NCBI RefSeq assembly: GCF_949987535.1
Contig: NC_080081.1
Span: 48,210,973-48,274,972, forward strand
DNA: 64,000 nucleotides
Reading direction: 5' to 3'
DNA from: Balaenoptera acutorostrata
Lineage: Eukaryota > Chordata > Mammalia > Artiodactyla > Balaenopteridae
Numbering within the stretch: position 1 is the stretch's first letter; every line of letters starts with the position of its first letter. Positions 33,175 through 45,424 of this stretch are shown in pieces. The position numbers and the translations under genes are program-made. The notes below the pieces were generated by a model that was given only the letters and a program-made list of their open reading frames with translations, searched no databases and was not told the origin of the DNA.

Positions 33175-33512
33175 ATATATTCTTCTTTTTTTAATTTATA
33201 TTTAACTCTTTTTTAATATAAATTTATTTATTTATTTATCTTTGGCTGTGTTTGGTTTTCGTTGCTGCGCGTTGGCTTTCTCTAGTTGTGGCAAGCGGGG
33301 GCTACTCTTCCTTGCGGTGCACAGGTTTCTTATAGCGGTGGCTTCTCTTTGTTGCAGAGCATGGGCTCTAGGCGCGCGGGGTTCAGTAGTTGTGGCACGC
33401 AGGCTCAGGAGTTGTGACTTGTGGACTCTAGAGCTCAGGCTCGGTAGTTGTGGTGCACAGGCTTAGTTGCTCCGTAGCATGTGGGATCTTCCCGGGCCAT
33501 ATATTTTTCTTT
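33175..33512 (-). mobile_element. 5'-truncated CHR SINE, antisense
   Basis: The tail (TTTA)n and body are present from about 33189, but the element stops at CTTCCCGGGCC (33498). It lacks the roughly 60-nt tRNA-like head carrying the Pol III promoter boxes. Imperfect duplications ATATATTCTTCTTT (33175-33188) and ATATATTTTTCTTT (33499-33512) flank it, so truncation happened during insertion, as in 5'-truncated LINE copies. The body type, with repeated AGTAGTTGTGG modules, is the older CHR form. Confidence 0.88.
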
Positions 33513-33662
33513 ATAAGGATATCTTTCAGAAATCTTTCAGGATATTTTTATTTTAAACTTAAGAATAAGATGATGGAACATGCTAGTTATACACTACTTT
33601 TTCAATAGTAGCTTTTATTATTTTCTTCTCAGTAGTTATACTAGATTATGGTGTTTTAAATT

Positions 33663-33944
33663 TATTTATTTATTTATTTATGGCTGTGTTGGGTCTTCGT
33701 TTCTGTGCGAGGGCTTTCTCTAGTTGCGGCAAGTGGGGGCCACTCTTCATCACGGCACACGGGCTTATCATTATCGCGGCCTCTCTTGTTGCGGAGCACA
33801 GGCTCCAGACGCGCAGGCTCAGTAATTGTGGCTCACGGGCCTAGTTGCTCCGCGGCATGTGGGATCTTCCCAGAGCAGGGCTCGAACCCGTATCCCCTGC
33901 ATTGGCAGGCAGATTCTCAACCACTGCACCACCAGGGAAGCCCC
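33663..33944 (-). mobile_element. CHR SINE, antisense
   Basis: Complete copy with (TTTA)n tail and intact head. A perfect 16-bp duplication TATGGTGTTTTAAATT lies at 33647-33662 and 33945-33960. Confidence 0.97.
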
Positions 33945-33960
33945 TATGGTGTTTTAAATT

Positions 33961-34589
33961 GAAAATTTTTATGGAAATTAAGTTCTGGCTTTGTTTTGAG
34001 AAAAAGGAATTGCAAGGAATCTATTTCTTTCAAGTTTTACTCAGTAATGAACATTTTTTTAATTCATTACTGTGCTTATCCATTAGAATTTTTTAAAAAG
34101 TCTCCTTTGGATAAAATTACATCTAATTCAGGAATAGTTCTTAATGAGCAGTGATGTAAGAAAAAAGATTAACACCTAAGTGAATGCCTTAGAAATTACA
34201 GAATGTAGATATTGAAGGAACCTAAAGATCTTCTCTCCCCAGTGACTTTTGAACTTATTTGACCTAAACCCACACTTAGAAAAACATAATACGAGACCCA
34301 CTACATATACATGCACACACACATATTTAAAACCAGAAATCAAAAAGTTCAGTTTTTACCTTTACTTCATTGTGATGTAGTCTATTTTCTTTTCTAATCC
34401 AATCTCTTCTAATCTACTGTATTTCATTAAAAATAAAATATGTTGCACCAGTCTTGATGGATAGAAACCTGATATTTTAGAAAATACTTTTCTAATTTTA
34501 TTCTCTCATTTTACTGATTAAGACGCTAAAGCCAAAACTGAGAGGTACTCTTTGTAAAAAAAAAAAAAATTAATTATATTAATAAGTTA
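33961..34589. other. Unique DNA between two inverted SINEs
   Basis: No feature seen apart from an A14 run at about 34557-34569. Confidence 0.5.
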
Positions 34590-34950
34590 GGACTTCCATG
34601 GTGGTGCAGTGGTTAAGAATACGCCTGCCAATGCAGGGGACACAGGTTCATGCCCTGGTCTGGGAAGATCCCACATGCCGTGGAAAAACTAAGCCCGTAC
34701 GCCATAACTACTGAGCCTGTGCTCTAGAGCCCTCGAGCCACAACTACTGAGCCCACGTGCCACAACTACTGAAGCTCACACGCCTAGAGCCTGTGCTCCT
34801 CAACAAGAGACACCACCACAATGAGAAGCCCGCGCACTGCAACGAAGAGTAGCCCCTGCTACTCTTGCTACTTTGTTGCTGTGTGCAGCAACAAAAACCC
34901 AATGCAGCCAAATATAAATAAATAAAATAATTAATTAATTAATTAATTGA
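34590..34950 (+). mobile_element. Older CHR SINE, sense
   Basis: It starts GGACTTCCATGGTGGTGCAG and has three ACAACTACTGAGC-type modules (34707-34775), the older CHR layout. Near the 3' end 'ctactcttgctactttgttgctgtgtgcagcaac' is an unusual local expansion. It ends in TAAATAAATAAA and (TTAA)n. Confidence 0.92.
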
Positions 34951-37229
34951 TTTTTTTTAAAATGTTAATGCAAACACCACAGTCTCCTGTTAAGATGTAA
35001 GAGAAATTGAGCTCCAGGCCTTTAAGGAATGTATAGACTGAAATGTAAACAGGACGAACACAATTGTATATATTATATCATTAACAACCAACCTTCTTAA
35101 TACCAGATTATAACAAATAAAATTATAAATACTTAGATTATACTAACGAGAAAGCATATGGATAGACTAAAAATCTTTATAAACAAAATGTTATTTGAAC
35201 TAAATTTTGAAGGAGTAGAGAAAGGTAATTTTTTTTCTGGAAAAGGACTGCTTAGGAAAGATGTTTTAATAGCATTCCGTACAGATAAAGTAAACATGAC
35301 AAATCAAATTTTAGAACAATGAGGGTCAAAGTTGGAGATTGTTAAATCACTGTTGTGGTTCTAAATTACTCTAATATCCTACAACGTTTCAGCGTAGTTT
35401 AGCACAATGATCAGTTCTCATAATAATAGGCTTTTAAAATATTTTCAGTGACGTAGACACCAAGATTCTGACAGATGATCAGTAAAGACTATCTAGATGT
35501 TAAAAGTCTTCAAATTCAAGTAAAACAAGCAGAAAATAAGCTAGAAATCTTTCTAAATTTATGTACAAACATTTTCATTTCAGCTAAGAAAAGTCAAGCA
35601 ACCTGACTTTTTGGTTCTTCTTGCTGTTTTCCTTTTTTTTTTTTAATAATTATATTGAACTATAGATAACAAGCAGGCTTGTATAGTCTTTGAATATGGC
35701 AATTATGTCTTTTACGTTGATTTACTAGCTCATTCTCTTTCTAAGCTTTTTAACTGTGGTGATCGTTGTAATTACAGAGCTGCCTCTATTGTGTGAAGGC
35801 ACAATTTGTAGGTCAAAAATGTTATACAGAAGTAGGTATGGTGGCTGTCTAATTAGATTGCTTAATATTTTTCAAAATGGCACTCTTTTTTGTTGTTGTG
35901 CTTTGCTTGTCTCAGTGTTCCAAATGTTCTTTTTTAATATAATTACATGATTGGATTTTCTTTTGAACTTTATGAGACATTAATTAGGGTTAAACATTTA
36001 AGCTTGAAATATGATTTGCTGTTTGACAAAATTCTACAGTTTCTTCATCAATGTTTTGTAGTCGAATGCTGAGAATTCACTCAATAGATAGATGTTCATT
36101 GTGCAGCTCCCAGTAGCATCTGTCATAGATGCTGGGGCTCTAGCTATTTTTGCCATTATGGACTTTACAAAGTTCACCTTCTCTTGCAGCAGCATTCTAC
36201 ATTGGTGGAAATTCTAAAGTGCCAGGAAACCTGGTGCTTTTTTTCTTCACCATGTGAATGTTTTGGTCACAAGCTGTTCCAACTTACTCCACCAAGTGCA
36301 TTATTGTGCCTTCTGAGTACCTCATGATTAGTGACGTCCTCCAGAGATTTCAGCTCCCTGGAGCTAAGAGCAGTTCAGTGAGCAGAGTCTACTCTCCTCC
36401 CAAAACACTGGTTTATCTGACCTCTTGCAGCCCTTCTTTGGAACTCTTCCTACTTCTTGCAATATATCCTGTCTTTGTGGAACTATGTTCCTTACTTATA
36501 GTCCCCTAAATAGATGCTCCTCTATTTTATACAGATGGAGGAAAATTCACCTACGTAAGTATATTGGCTTTTTTTCATTAAGTATAAATACTTCCCTATG
36601 GAACAAGGATCAAATCCAGTTTATAAATCATATATACAGGAGATGTAAGATGACTCCCGAACATCCCATCCCAGGCACGTGGTCTTGTGTTGTCAGTGCA
36701 GTTGGTGGCTGGGCCTCCCTTTAACATCAGCGTTCAGAAAGAGAGTGCATTGTATTGTTCTCAGTCAGGGACAGAATTTAGAATCTTTGGTATTGACCGC
36801 TTAAAATCAGGCCTTTCAGTTGTATGCGTGATCTGACTCAACACAGTCCCTTCTGTCACAATTAATGTTTTCTAGTTACATTAAGAGCATTAAATTTCCA
36901 CAGGGCAGATTCCCATTTCAACAAGGTGCGTACAACACACTAATGATGTTCTCAAATGAGAAAGCGGTGTGCATCCATACAAATTGAGATCACACCTCCA
37001 TCCTTGGAATATAGTTGTGATTACATTAAAGACACATTACAAGTCAACAACAAAAAACTTCCCTGTGTATTAAATTAGTGACAAATTATATATCTTATTA
37101 TAGTCACCTGTTTGTATATTACTTCACGTCCTATATATTAATTTTCCATTTTAATTGTCACAATTGACTACTGTTTATACATACTTAACTTGTTCTACTA
37201 AGCCATGATTATATTTATCTTATAATTAA
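34951..37229. other. Unique AT-rich DNA, no feature seen
   Basis: No gene, RNA or confident repeat. The frames at 36258-36724 have no recognisable family. Confidence 0.45.
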
Positions 37230-37475
37230 TTTCATTTTGAATAGATAGTACACTCTTATGGTTCAAAATTTAAAATTTATAAAAATTTCACTCCCACCTC
37301 TGTCTTTTATACACAGTTTCTTTTCAGAGTAAACTAATGTTACCAGTATCTTTTCTTTCTTTTATTTTTTATATATCTTACATCTCTTTATATCCTTTTC
37401 CCATTTTTGTTGTGTTATTTGGTCTTTTTCCTACTTTTTTCTAGGAATTCTTTATGTATTTGTTCATAAAGATAT
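37230..37475 (-). mobile_element. Ancient L1M fragment, antisense
   Basis: 'ctcttatggttcaaaatttaaaa' and 'cactcccacctctgtc' are an antisense L1M 3' UTR. 'tttttcctactttttt..aggaattctttatgt' is an antisense ORF2 end, with material missing between them. Confidence 0.6.
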
Positions 37476-37504
37476 CAGTCAACATTAAGTCATTTACAAT
37501 AAAA

Positions 37505-37720
37505 TTATCCATTGAATTTTTTTTAGAAATAGATAAGCTAATTCTAAAATTCAAATGGAAAAACAAAGAAGCAAAAACTAGAAAAAATATTAAAAAAAAA
37601 AAAAAAAGGGAGAGAGAGAGAGAGGCCAGTGGAGGTCTAGCCTTACCAGATGTTATGACACAAAGCAACAACAAGAAACTCAGAGAATATATTTCAACTC
37701 ACAAAAGACTAATTTCTCTG
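37505..37720 (+). mobile_element. Ancient L1M ORF2 fragment, sense, with (GA)n
   Basis: The plus frame reads EIDKLILKFKWKNKEAKTRK followed by GGLALPDV, which is L1 ORF2 just after the reverse transcriptase. A 37592-37624 A-run and (GA)n interrupt it. With the antisense piece on its left this fits an old minus-strand L1 with a 5' inversion. Confidence 0.65.
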
Positions 37721-37979
37721 TTTTCTTTTTGATGCCCAAATTGTCAGACTTGTCCAGTAAGAACCCTCTTCAAGTTTCTGTATCCTTTTAACACTGACCC
37801 AGGCTTTTTTTAATGTGTCCTTACATTTTGGCAACAAGATGCTCCAGGCTCATTTTGACTATTTTTTTTCCCTGCTGTAGAACTTGGAATCAAGTTACTC
37901 TCCACAGCACTCACTTTCTTTAATGGAGAAAACTGTTAAAGACCAAAATGTGAACATTAGTGCTGCCCGTCAAATTATG

Positions 37980-38331
37980 TACAATTGGCCCTCCATATCC
38001 ACGGATTCAACCCAGTTCCAGAAAGAAAATATTTTTTAAATTCCAGAAAGTTCCAGAAAGCAAAACTTGAATTTGCAGCAGGCTAGCAACTATTTATATA
38101 GCATTTACATTATATTTACAACTATTTACATAGCATTTACATTGGTTCAGGTATTTTAAGTAAACTAGAGATGAGTTAAATTATACAGAGGATGTTGGAG
38201 GATGTTCCAGGATTGCGTAAGTTATATGTAAATACTACACCATTATATATAAGGGACTTGAGCACCCATGGATTTTGGTATCCACAGGGTTCCTGGAGCC
38301 AGTCCCCAGTGGATACCAAGTGACAACTGTA
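37980..38331. mobile_element. MER2 (Tigger-type nonautonomous DNA transposon)
   Basis: Inverted ends 'caattggccctccatatccac' and 'ggataccaagtgacaactg' lie inside a TA target duplication (37980-37981 and 38330-38331). Internal landmarks: 'caactatttacatagcatttacattg', 'taaactagagatgagttaaa' and 'gggacttgagcacccatggattttggtatcc'. Full-length layout with an internal duplication of the 'atttacatagcatttacatt' module at 38088-38142. Confidence 0.85.
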
Positions 38332-38464
38332 TATGGTGGTAGGCTGGCTGCATAAGACCATAACCAGGCCCCTTTAATAATAGACTAGACAAGAAATTCC
38401 TTTTTTAAGTGCATAAGTTCACGATGGTTTATTTTCTCTACATCACATCTTCCTAACAATAGAA

Positions 38465-38574
38465 ATAACAGCCAACATTTATGTAGCTCTTACTATAGCT
38501 AGGTAGTGTTTTGCCCTTACATATAGTAACTCATTCCATCATCACAAAAATCCCATAAGGCATAGGTATTTATA

Positions 38575-38621
<47 letters not shown>

Positions 38622-38720
38622 GAGGAACTTCACAGAAAGTTGCTGAATAACTTGCTCAAGTTTAAATAACTAGTAAATGTCTGAGGTGGGATTCAAACCC
38701 ATGCATTTGTCCATATCCTT
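38465..38720 (-). mobile_element. MIR SINE, antisense, split by a (TG)n
   Basis: 'acatttatgtagctcttactatagctaggtag' lies left and 'gctgaataacttgctcaagtttaaataactagtaaatgtctgaggtgggattcaaaccc' right of the microsatellite. Together they give a continuous antisense MIR. Confidence 0.85.
38577..38617. repeat. (TG)n microsatellite inside a MIR
   Basis: A pure run of about 20 TG units, long enough to be highly polymorphic. Confidence 0.97.
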
Positions 38721-40230
38721 TACTTGAGAAAAATGAATGAATGAGTATAAGGACTCCTATGGGAAAGAGTTCCAAATTCCCCAGTTCATTTCAGGCAAAC
38801 ATTTGGGAAAGAGGCTGACTGTGTATCAGCCCAGACAAGTTCTAATAGTCCTCTTCCCTGAATATTAAATAATTGTTTACTATGCTTTATGTGACCTCAA
38901 AGATATAAGACCTAATTATTATCCCAGTTTCCTAAACAACAACCTATACCCCTAAGGATTTGACCACCTAGCTGTTGCCAGGGGGAAACAAACACCCCTT
39001 TGTTCCTGCAGGTCACACTGACCTTGTAAGAAATCCACAAAGGTTGGCTTTGTTTTTGAAGAGGCTTCTTTATATAGAATTAATTCACTGCCTCCATTGA
39101 GAGACACAGTAAGGAATAAAATATTTGATGTGAAAAAGAGACCCTCTTTCTTTGAAGGTCTTCAGTCTTTTTGTAGAAAAAATAATTTGTATGAAATGCC
39201 TTTATCAACTGAGTACATTTTATTATCATCATTGATTTCTAGTCTCTACTCTCTAATACATTCATTGGGAGCTCTTAGCCAAAAGTCATACATTATTATT
39301 TTTAATGTGTTTGTGTTTACTTCTCTGTATTACCGAAGGCTAATTTTATTATATTATTATTACCATCATTATTATTAAATTGCATTTTAATACCCACTTG
39401 CCTGTTTTTCTCAAATGTCTAGTGAGGATAGTTAACTATCAGTTGGACACTGAAATCCTGAGACAGGAAGAGTCCAAAAGATCAACACTCTTATAAGTGA
39501 GGGGTCACGAGATCAGCCATCTGAAGACTCTCACACTAGATCTGTGCCTCAGTGAATTGGAAGAAATAGTTAAAGGGTTGGGGATTCCTTAGTTGGTTAA
39601 CTGGACCAGGAGGTTCAATTATCTCATGAGGCCCTGAGGTAGATATCAGGACCTATACACATAGTACAGAGCTCAGTGATGACAAGGTCAGAGAAATGAG
39701 AGCAGGCAAATGGACCCCACTACTTCCTGGGGCTGATGGTTACCCTATCCCGAGGTGTTATGTTTAGATTAGCTAGTTCTATCTGTGAACAACATATTCA
39801 CAGAAATTCAGAATCATTTGATTCATTGATTCCTGTCTTATTGTATGTGCATGCTGGAGAAAATATCAGTTGCATATAAAGAATTACATATGTGTATACA
39901 TATGTAGGTCCATACATATACATGCACACACAGTTATTATTTATATAGGGGTGGAAATAACTGGCTTTGTACAAAATTCTTTCCATCAATTTGGTTATAT
40001 GAAATAATATATGTAAATCTGTATATTTAATTCTAGAATACAACACTTGTAAAGTGAAGTTCTAGTTTATGTGATAGAATGGACTTCGTAATCTGTTAAA
40101 TATGGCAGCTATGTTTTCAAAAGAAATACTTTCTCCCCAAGTTAATAATAATCAAGGTTTGAGTTTTAATAAGTAATTATAAAATTTTAGCAGAGAAAAG
40201 ACATTGGTCAGCAAAGCGTATGATGCTATT
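38721..40230. other. Unique DNA, no gene seen
   Basis: It includes an ATT-rich low-complexity patch at 39343-39378. No gene, RNA or confident repeat. Confidence 0.45.
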
Positions 40231-40860
40231 TTTTTCCTGTCTTTTACCTTTGTAATAAGCCATTTTTCTTAAGTCACTTTCTGCCGTTGAAAATGGTAGT
40301 GTTCGTGTTCTAGCAATAATTGTAGAGGTTTGAGTTATTATAAACTTTGAATATCAATTCCTCCCCTTCTGTGACAGTTCTACCACTAGGGAAGTCAGGC
40401 TTGCAAGGTCTAATTACTGCAGTGTTTTGATATCCCCAGCTACAATATTGGCAGGAATTTAAGCCATGGTAGAATTCATTGGTGACACCATTGTAACTAA
40501 AAAGCACAGAATCTGTTTTTAAGCTTGTTCAGGGTGGAAAAAAGTATTGGATGATGTCAAATAGTCTTGCTGTAAGTTCAGAAGTGCCTTGGATGATTCT
40601 AATATGAAATGCTAATTATTTGCAATAGGATGTAAATAAGGTGGCTCCAAGTCTTATTTGCAGTGACTAATGAAAGCTGTTGTACTGTAATCAGTGAGAT
40701 ACAGAGCAACAGGGCAATTCATTAGGAAAACCATAGTTGACAAGCAGTTAATGCATGCCAGTCTGGACCTTTCCTCTTGCTTCTGTTTGCTTCTATTATT
40801 TCTCGTTGATAATAATAAGTCCCATATGGAAAACATATAACAAGGATAAGAAGAAACTAG
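40231..40860. other. Non-repetitive block, possibly conserved noncoding
   Basis: It has balanced composition, no repeat signature and several homeodomain-type cores (TCTAATTACTG at 40410-40420, TTCATTAGG at about 40719). It may be a conserved noncoding element, but I have only composition and motif density to go on. Confidence 0.2.
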
Positions 40861-41896
40861 CAGCTAAATTTTGCCAAGCTAGGCTGAATATCTACAGGCT
40901 GTAAGTCTCCCTTTAGCTTTTTTTTGCCTATGAAAAACAACTGCCATATTAGGCTGATTGAAAATACAGTGATTTTCTAGTCAGCAGACTGCTAGTATGA
41001 GAATTTTTCATGTTATCTCTCCAGACTTGAGCAAAACTTAACTATGCTGCAAATTATTTTATATTCCAGATATATATTACATTTCAAAGTTTAACCACAT
41101 TTTCACTTCTCGTACTTTAGCAACAGAATACTTTTAACAAATAAAAACACAAAATTGCTTGATATACTGCTCTCTTCTCTGTGTTATCCAGTACATACCT
41201 TAGTAAATAAAAGTTGAAACTCTGGAATAGCTTTTCTGCTCTGGGTTGTACGGTCATCACAGCAGCAATAGTATAGGATACTACACTCTTTTAAAACTTG
41301 TATAGCCAAATTTCTAACATATAGCTATTAAAGTAAAGGAAATAATTATGTTTTATTCCCCACAGGTAGAAAAATTAGGAAGGTGACTACTGTTGTCTGT
41401 AATTTTTAGACCTGTTTCTTTCACTGATTATCCATGACTACCAGAAAGGAAAGCCAGCTCATTTGATTAAGTGAGCATTTTATGGTCCCTCTCTTTTTAA
41501 AAAGATTTTAAGGTACCTTGTCTATTTAAAGCATGGAGAAGTAACTGAAAAGTCAGTACTGTGATTTATTTCTGAGCTTCCTGACAGCCAGGGGGAAGAA
41601 AGGAAGCAGAGCTGGTTCTAGAGTACCAAAGCTTGGGCTGCATCCTCTGGGCAAGAGAATACTTGAATCTAGGTTCAAGGAAACAAAACCCAGGAAATAC
41701 CAAGGGTCTAAGGCCAATGGAGAGTTTAATTTAGTCTTTATTCCCCATTATTTAAAATGCCATGAATTATCCACACTGAGCTCTTTCGTTTTATCTGAAG
41801 GTGTCTTAAATCCTTTAGACAATCTCGGGCCCCTAAGCTGGTATAGAATAAGATCACTCTGCAGTGGTAGTGAATGCAAGGGGTTTTGCACAAGTA
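40861..41896. other. Unique DNA, no feature seen
   Basis: No gene, RNA or clear repeat. Confidence 0.45.
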
Positions 41897-42117
41897 GGAT
41901 TGCCAGATAAAACACAGATGGTCAGTTAAATTTGAATTCCAATAAACAATGAATACTTTTTTAATACCAGTATTTCCCATACATACTTTAAAAATATTAT
42001 ATAAATATATCCCAAATATTACATGGGACATACTGATACTAAAGATATTATTTGTTATTTATCTGAAACAATTGTTAACCTGAAATTCAAATTTTTGTCC
42101 TAAATCTGGCAACCCTA
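41897..42117. mobile_element. Palindromic nonautonomous DNA transposon (MER53-like)
   Basis: The ends GTAGGATTGCCAGA and TCTGGCAACCCTAC are inverted repeats (13 of 14). The arms pair further through 'ttaaatttgaattcc'/'gaaattcaaattt' and 'tttcccatacat'/'acatgggacata', so the whole element is a long imperfect palindrome. The family name is from memory and less certain than the structure. Confidence 0.75.
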
Positions 42118-42360
42118 CCCACAGCCTGCAGGTTAAGCCTCACAAACTGTAATAGGGAACTGTCCCTTTATCACAAAAACTTAGTCTTTTTTTCCTTCTT
42201 TTAACCTTTGTTGAGATGTTGATGGTGATAGATAGAAAAACCATTATTTTCTAGCAAAGAGAGACTTAACAAAGGAGCTTTAGGCCATACATGATAATCA
42301 ACCCAAAAAGGAAGCTTTATCAAGGGGCTATTTCAAGTGAGCTATGGATTGGTGGGGAAA
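42118..42360. other. Unique DNA, no feature seen
   Basis: No recognisable signal. Confidence 0.4.
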
Positions 42361-42384
42361 GAACACACACACACACACACACAG
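42361..42384. repeat. Short (CA)n microsatellite
   Basis: About 11 CA units. Confidence 0.9.
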
Positions 42385-45124
42385 AGTACAATTAAATTAA
42401 GTTTCCAGTTAAAATTGCCAGAGAGATAGCATCTTATGGGGAGTTGGATGTCTGCATGGTGGGAATGGATATAGCGTATCTCAATACCCCATTGCCTCCG
42501 GGAACTAATGGGGGCCTGCAGCTTCCAGAGCACAGTCCTGGGAAGTAGGGTCTCACTGACTCTGAGAAGCTTAGTTCTTATTGTACTTACTGTTCTTTTA
42601 TCCTTGGGGTTTTAAATCTTGGATATTATTCTGGAAGTACTTCTACTAACAATCTGGACACTTTGCATCAAGGAACTGTTTTAAACATTGGCCTCTCATC
42701 CTTGAACACATGTCAGTGTCACCAAGAGCACAAAAGATTCTGAGTGCGGGAGAGCCGAGTAGCATCCTTTAGTCCCTGAACATTATTTTCAAGTGCTCCT
42801 TTCCCTATAGACTTTGAACCCTGTATTGCTCTTCCTCTCCACTACAAACTGGAAATTCATTTCTTGGAAGGAGTATATATGTGCTGGCATGTGTTTAGAT
42901 CAATGTTCAGCTTGAGACCAGAATTCAGTTTAAGCCGAAAAGTATTTATAATGGCACATTAAATGGATTGCAGTATCATTGGGAGAAATGAAGAAGCACT
43001 CTAGATTGAGTTTTATGAATAATATCCAAAGCCAGGACACAGGCCATCAAGGCAATTGCTCCCTCCTCTGTGAGACAGAACTGCCTGCTGAATTGGGAAG
43101 CTGCTGCTCTAGAACCTCACTGCCAATCCTGACACGAAGTCCCTATGATCTGGAAGCTACCGTCATTACTGCCAGCTACAGAACCGCGCAGGGCCCTTGC
43201 TGTCTACCCCAACATAGCAGATACCCATCTTCCCTTTCAGCACCCACAAAGCTAGTGACCAGATACTGGGAACTTGCTGATGCTTCCAAAGTCACATTTG
43301 TGAGCAAAACCAGCAAAAACACGGCCTCCACTTTACTTCCACCTTTCTAAACCTTGAACAGTTTGGAGACTGGCCAAACCAAATCATATCCAAACTGCGA
43401 GAGGATCTTTGAGATGGTTCTTAGCTTTCCAGCCAGTATAATACAGGAAGGCACTGTAGTAGGTGGTTAAAATGGATGTTGACTGTCAGTTCTCCATAAC
43501 CTTGTTTACAAGTAATTGTCACATCTTATTAATTAATCTGCCCCCTACAGAAGGGAAAAATCAATAAAGGCCATGTCATAAGGCTGTCAGACACTTTTTG
43601 GAAAATGTTTCTGAAGACCTTCTGTAAATTAGATCATTAATATTTCCGTCTGTAAGGTCATATACCTATTCTTGAACAGTGGCAAGTTTTTTTTTCTGGC
43701 CTTGAATTCCTAAGGGCTTTGAACACAGAATCTTTGACAGGGGTAATGACATGTCTTATGGACAGTGTTCTGACAACAGTTTTATGTCAAACGTAAAAGC
43801 TTCTTTATATGGTTGTATCTTTATTCAGAAGTATTTGCCTTGCTTCTGATGCTCCTGAAAGGGCATGCGCTGCCAGCACTCTTCTGGCCATAACTTTGAT
43901 GGTGCTCAGAAACTGTTTTCAGAACTAATCTACCTTGTTTCTGCTTTGGTTCCTCCAGACACAAGCAAGTAACCTGATGGGACTGGAATTCCTTCCCTTT
44001 TCACCTACTGTTATGGCTGGATTGATGCCAAGTGGGGCATACACAAATCTACCCAAGTTTTCTTTGGTTTATGGTACATCCTCTTTTCTCTGTCATTAAC
44101 CATTATTTTTCAAATGGACCCAAAGCGAAAAGGTTCCTAAGGCAATGGTGAGAGGAAAATAGGGTAGAATTAGTGATAGTCCAGAAATACTTATAGGGCT
44201 ATTTACAGGACTGGATTTTCATTTGGTAGGAAATAGAGAAACCCACATCATTGATTCACCTGGTTCTTATACAGTTGTGGAAATGTTGACAAATAACTAT
44301 GAGTTAACAGCTTGAGTACTGAAGTATGGTTCCTCCTTTTATATTACTTGAGGAGCCATTGCTGTATAAAAATCACAGTGCAATAAATGCAATAAAAATC
44401 ATCTTTATTTATCAAAATAACATTTATTACCAAGACATGAAAAAAAATGAAACTGACAAAGTAAGTTACACATTACTATCAATCTTTTGCAAGTTTCATG
44501 GATTCATTCAGTAAAAAGGCCATACTTGCAAATTCCACTTGAGCTTTTCTAATCAAATTTTCATATAAGTTGGTTATGATTGTTAACAATCCCTTTTGGG
44601 AAAATGGATGATTTTTTTTCTTAAATAGAACAAAACAAGATGTGCTATAGTATAACTGTAAAATATAATTCAAAAATCTTGACTTATATAATGTTTAGAG
44701 AGTTATTTGTGGAATTTTTCAATATGAAAATTCAGCCAAGTATACATTTAGTAAGTTGCATTATTTTGGATTGCTTTAATAGGGTAAAAATCTTAGAAAA
44801 ATAAAAATCATGGGAATTAGGGCTAAGTTCCTACAATACTTCTTTAATAGCAACTGTATGCCTCACCCCACATAAATACTTCTTAAACTTTCATTTGGGA
44901 TTGTTACATATGCTAGTCAGTCAATGAAAATGAGTTATTGGGGCAGATAAATAAATGGGCTTAAAATATTTACTTACTAGCTTAAATAACTACCAATAAC
45001 TAAGCTTCGAAAATTCTAGTCATTTTCCTCTCTGTTTGCCTAAAGTCTTTCTCATACATTCAGCTTTATAGATAACTGACAGGCACATACAGAGGAGAAC
45101 GCTTGCAATGGTGATATATTTTAT
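42385..45124. other. Unique DNA, no gene supported
   Basis: The 123-codon plus frame at 42979-43350 lies in a GC-richer block. It has no recognisable domain and no splice or promoter support. The remainder is AT-rich without features. Confidence 0.4.
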
Positions 45125-45240
45125 GGCATTTTATTCGTTCAACCAGCATTTTTGAGCACCAACCACATGTGGAACCTGCCTTGGTTACAAAGGTGACACA
45201 GTGTTTCCTGGCCTGATGTACTTCCGCATTTTATAGAAGA
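45125..45240 (-). mobile_element. L2 3' end fragment, antisense
   Basis: 'attcgttcaaccagcatttttgagcaccaaccacatgtgg' is a diverged antisense L2 terminus. Confidence 0.6.
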
Positions 45241-45424
45241 AACTATTGAGGTTTATATTATTATACATTGCCCATATTTATTAAAATAAGTTATTTCCAG
45301 ATTTTTATGAACTTTTTTCATAGAATAAACCTAAATGTTTTCATTAAATGTTAATAGTTTGTAATATTTCAGACATAGTATTGTATTAATTTTTTTAGAA
45401 TCTATGTTTTAATTAATTCTAATT

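Noticed and set aside
38088..38142. Separate tandem repeat (atttacatagcatttacatt)
   Set aside because: It falls inside MER2 and is a local duplication within that transposon, not an independent repeat.
42979..43350. 123-codon plus-strand frame in a GC-richer block
   Set aside because: No recognisable family, splice sites or promoter. Codon content looks unselected.
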